Assembly (NCBI RefSeq): GCF_014851685.1
Contig: NZ_JACVAC010000007.1
Coordinates: forward strand, 124,001-188,000
Length of the DNA: 64,000 nt
Direction: 5' to 3'
Source: Pseudomonas sp. PDM05
GTDB taxonomy: Bacteria > Pseudomonadota > Gammaproteobacteria > Pseudomonadales > Pseudomonadaceae
The notes under the pieces are model-generated. The model saw nothing but the letters and a program-made list of their open reading frames with translations. It did not search any database and had not been told where the DNA came from. Made by a program: the position numbers and the translations under genes. Positions 62,856 to 64,000 of this stretch are shown here, in pieces. Each line of letters starts with the position of its first letter. Within the stretch, counting starts at the first letter, position 1.

Positions 62856-64000
62856 ATGATCGATTTATTCAGCGGACTGGATGCTTGGGTTCTAGTGAGC
62901 CTGTTGCTCGCCCTGGCCTTTGTCCTCGCCTTCGAGTTCATCAATGGCTTTCATGACACCGCAAACGCGGTGGCCACAGTCATCTATACCAAAGCCATGC
63001 CGCCACACCTGGCCGTGTTCTTCTCCGGGGTGTTCAACTTCCTCGGCGTGTTGCTCGGTGGTGTCGGTGTCGCCTACGCCATCGTGCACTTGCTGCCGGT
63101 GGAGTTGCTGATCAATGTGAACACCGGCCACGGCTTGGCCATGGTCTTCTCCTTGTTGGCGGCGGCGATCACCTGGAACCTGGGCACCTGGTACTTCGGT
63201 ATCCCGGCGTCCAGCTCCCACACCCTGATCGGCTCGATCCTCGGTGTCGGCCTGGCCAACGCTCTGATCAACGACATCCCGTTGGCCGATGGTGTGAACT
63301 GGCAGAAAGCGATCGATATCGGCGCCTCCCTGGTGTTCTCGCCGATGGCCGGCTTCCTGGTCGCAGCCCTGGTGCTGATCGGCCTGAAGTGGTGGCGCCC
63401 GCTGTCGAAGATGCACAAGACGCCGGACCAGCGCCGTAAGCTCGACGACAAAAAGCACCCGCCATTCTGGAACCGCCTGGTCCTGGTGATCTCCGCCATG
63501 GCCGTGAGCTTCGTGCACGGTTCCAACGATGGCCAGAAAGGTATCGGCCTGATCATGCTGGTACTCATCGGTATCGTGCCGGCGCAGTTCGTACTCGACC
63601 TGGGCAGCACCACCTACCAGATCGAACGCACCCGCGACGCCACGGTGCATTTGAGCCAGTTCTACCAGCGCAACAGTGCCACCCTTGGCGAGTTCCTGGC
63701 CCTGGGCAAAAGCGTGAAGGATGACCTGCCGGGCAAGTTCCAGTGCAACCCACAGCAGACCGAACCCACTATCAGTGCGCTGATGGAGACATTGAAAGGT
63801 GTGTCCGACTACCACTCGTTGACCGCCGATCACCGTATCGAAGTACGTCGCTACCTGCTCTGCCTGGACGATACCGCGAAAAAAGTCGGCAAACTGCCGG
63901 GCCTGGAAGCCCGTGAGAAGGCCGACCTGGACAAGCTGCGCAAAGACCTGACCGCCACCACCGAGTACGCACCGTTCTGGGTGATCCTCGCGGTTGCACT
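62856..64000 (+). CDS. Inorganic phosphate transporter, Pit family (partial, runs off the window)
   Basis: The ATG at 62856 starts a frame open to the window end (381 codons). Pit motifs: FINGFHDTANAVATVIYTKA near the start, IPASSSHTLIGSILGVGLAN, and the second repeat VSFVHGSNDGQKGIGLIMLV. A long polar loop follows (about 250-375), as in PitA/PitB-type low-affinity phosphate/metal symporters. The C-terminal part is missing here. Confidence 0.93.
   Translation, partial: MIDLFSGLDAWVLVSLLLALAFVLAFEFINGFHDTANAVATVIYTKAMPPHLAVFFSGVFNFLGVLLGGVGVAYAIVHLLPVELLINVNTGHGLAMVFSLLAAAITWNLGTWYFGIPASSSHTLIGSILGVGLANALINDIPLADGVNWQKAIDIGASLVFSPMAGFLVAALVLIGLKWWRPLSKMHKTPDQRRKLDDKKHPPFWNRLVLVISAMAVSFVHGSNDGQKGIGLIMLVLIGIVPAQFVLDLGSTTYQIERTRDATVHLSQFYQRNSATLGEFLALGKSVKDDLPGKFQCNPQQTEPTISALMETLKGVSDYHSLTADHRIEVRRYLLCLDDTAKKVGKLPGLEAREKADLDKLRKDLTATTEYAPFWVILAVA

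Overview
This is a GC-rich, densely coding chromosomal segment, most likely from the Pseudomonas fluorescens group. Four things point there: a full protocatechuate (pca) branch of the beta-ketoadipate pathway with pcaR, an EmhABC/TtgABC-type RND pump with its TetR repressor, olsBA ornithine-lipid genes, and about ten intergenic REPIN-like inverted repeats of the type that litters fluorescens-group genomes. Calls rest on reading the sequence and family knowledge; no database search was run.

Layout. 1-1906: distal end of a probable genomic island, with an HNH endonuclease, about 1 kb without convincing genes, and a partial tRNA-Gly 3' end (putative att site) followed by a terminator. 2208-9787: core metabolism and transport (MFS, LysR, ogt, DUF4142, LysE, a YdcZ-type exporter, an ACS-family MFS). 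9847-13684: HMG-CoA-lyase-like enzyme, CaiB-type CoA-transferase, LysR and an NAD(P)-binding protein, which look like a branched-chain dicarboxylate catabolic unit. 13776-16064: iron-type alcohol dehydrogenase with a perfect Anr/FNR box, divergent from a DUF4917 gene. 16237-20432: FecI-FecR-TonB receptor surface-signalling system. 20695-29524: EamA transporter, methyltransferase, LemA/TPM operon, bglX, clsB, YceI. 29745-32863: serine hydrolase with small membrane protein, divergent from olsBA, with two PHO-box-like sites between them. 32967-36280: acpH divergent from arsR-MFS-xenB, with a strong inverted-repeat operator array between. 36515-43201: emhR and emhABC with a TtgR-type operator. 43511-46831: hscC plus an atypical J-domain membrane protein. 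46975-49210: OprD porin and a polysaccharide-deacetylase lipoprotein. 49309-50940: a visibly AT-richer gene for an M91-type metallopeptidase with RTX-like repeats. 50995-61805: pcaCDB-T-GH-FJI-K-R, all on the minus strand. 62332-64000: a 66-aa protein and the start of a Pit phosphate transporter.

Most interesting: the lone M91/RTX gene is preceded by an exact hrp box (GGAACC, 16 bases, CCACTCA) 42 bases before its start codon. This marks it as a likely HrpL-dependent type III effector sitting alone between core genes, with an unusual repeat-plus-protease architecture. Other regulatory finds are the Anr box, the back-to-back PHO boxes, the ArsR-type operator array and PcaR palindromes at pcaI and pcaR.
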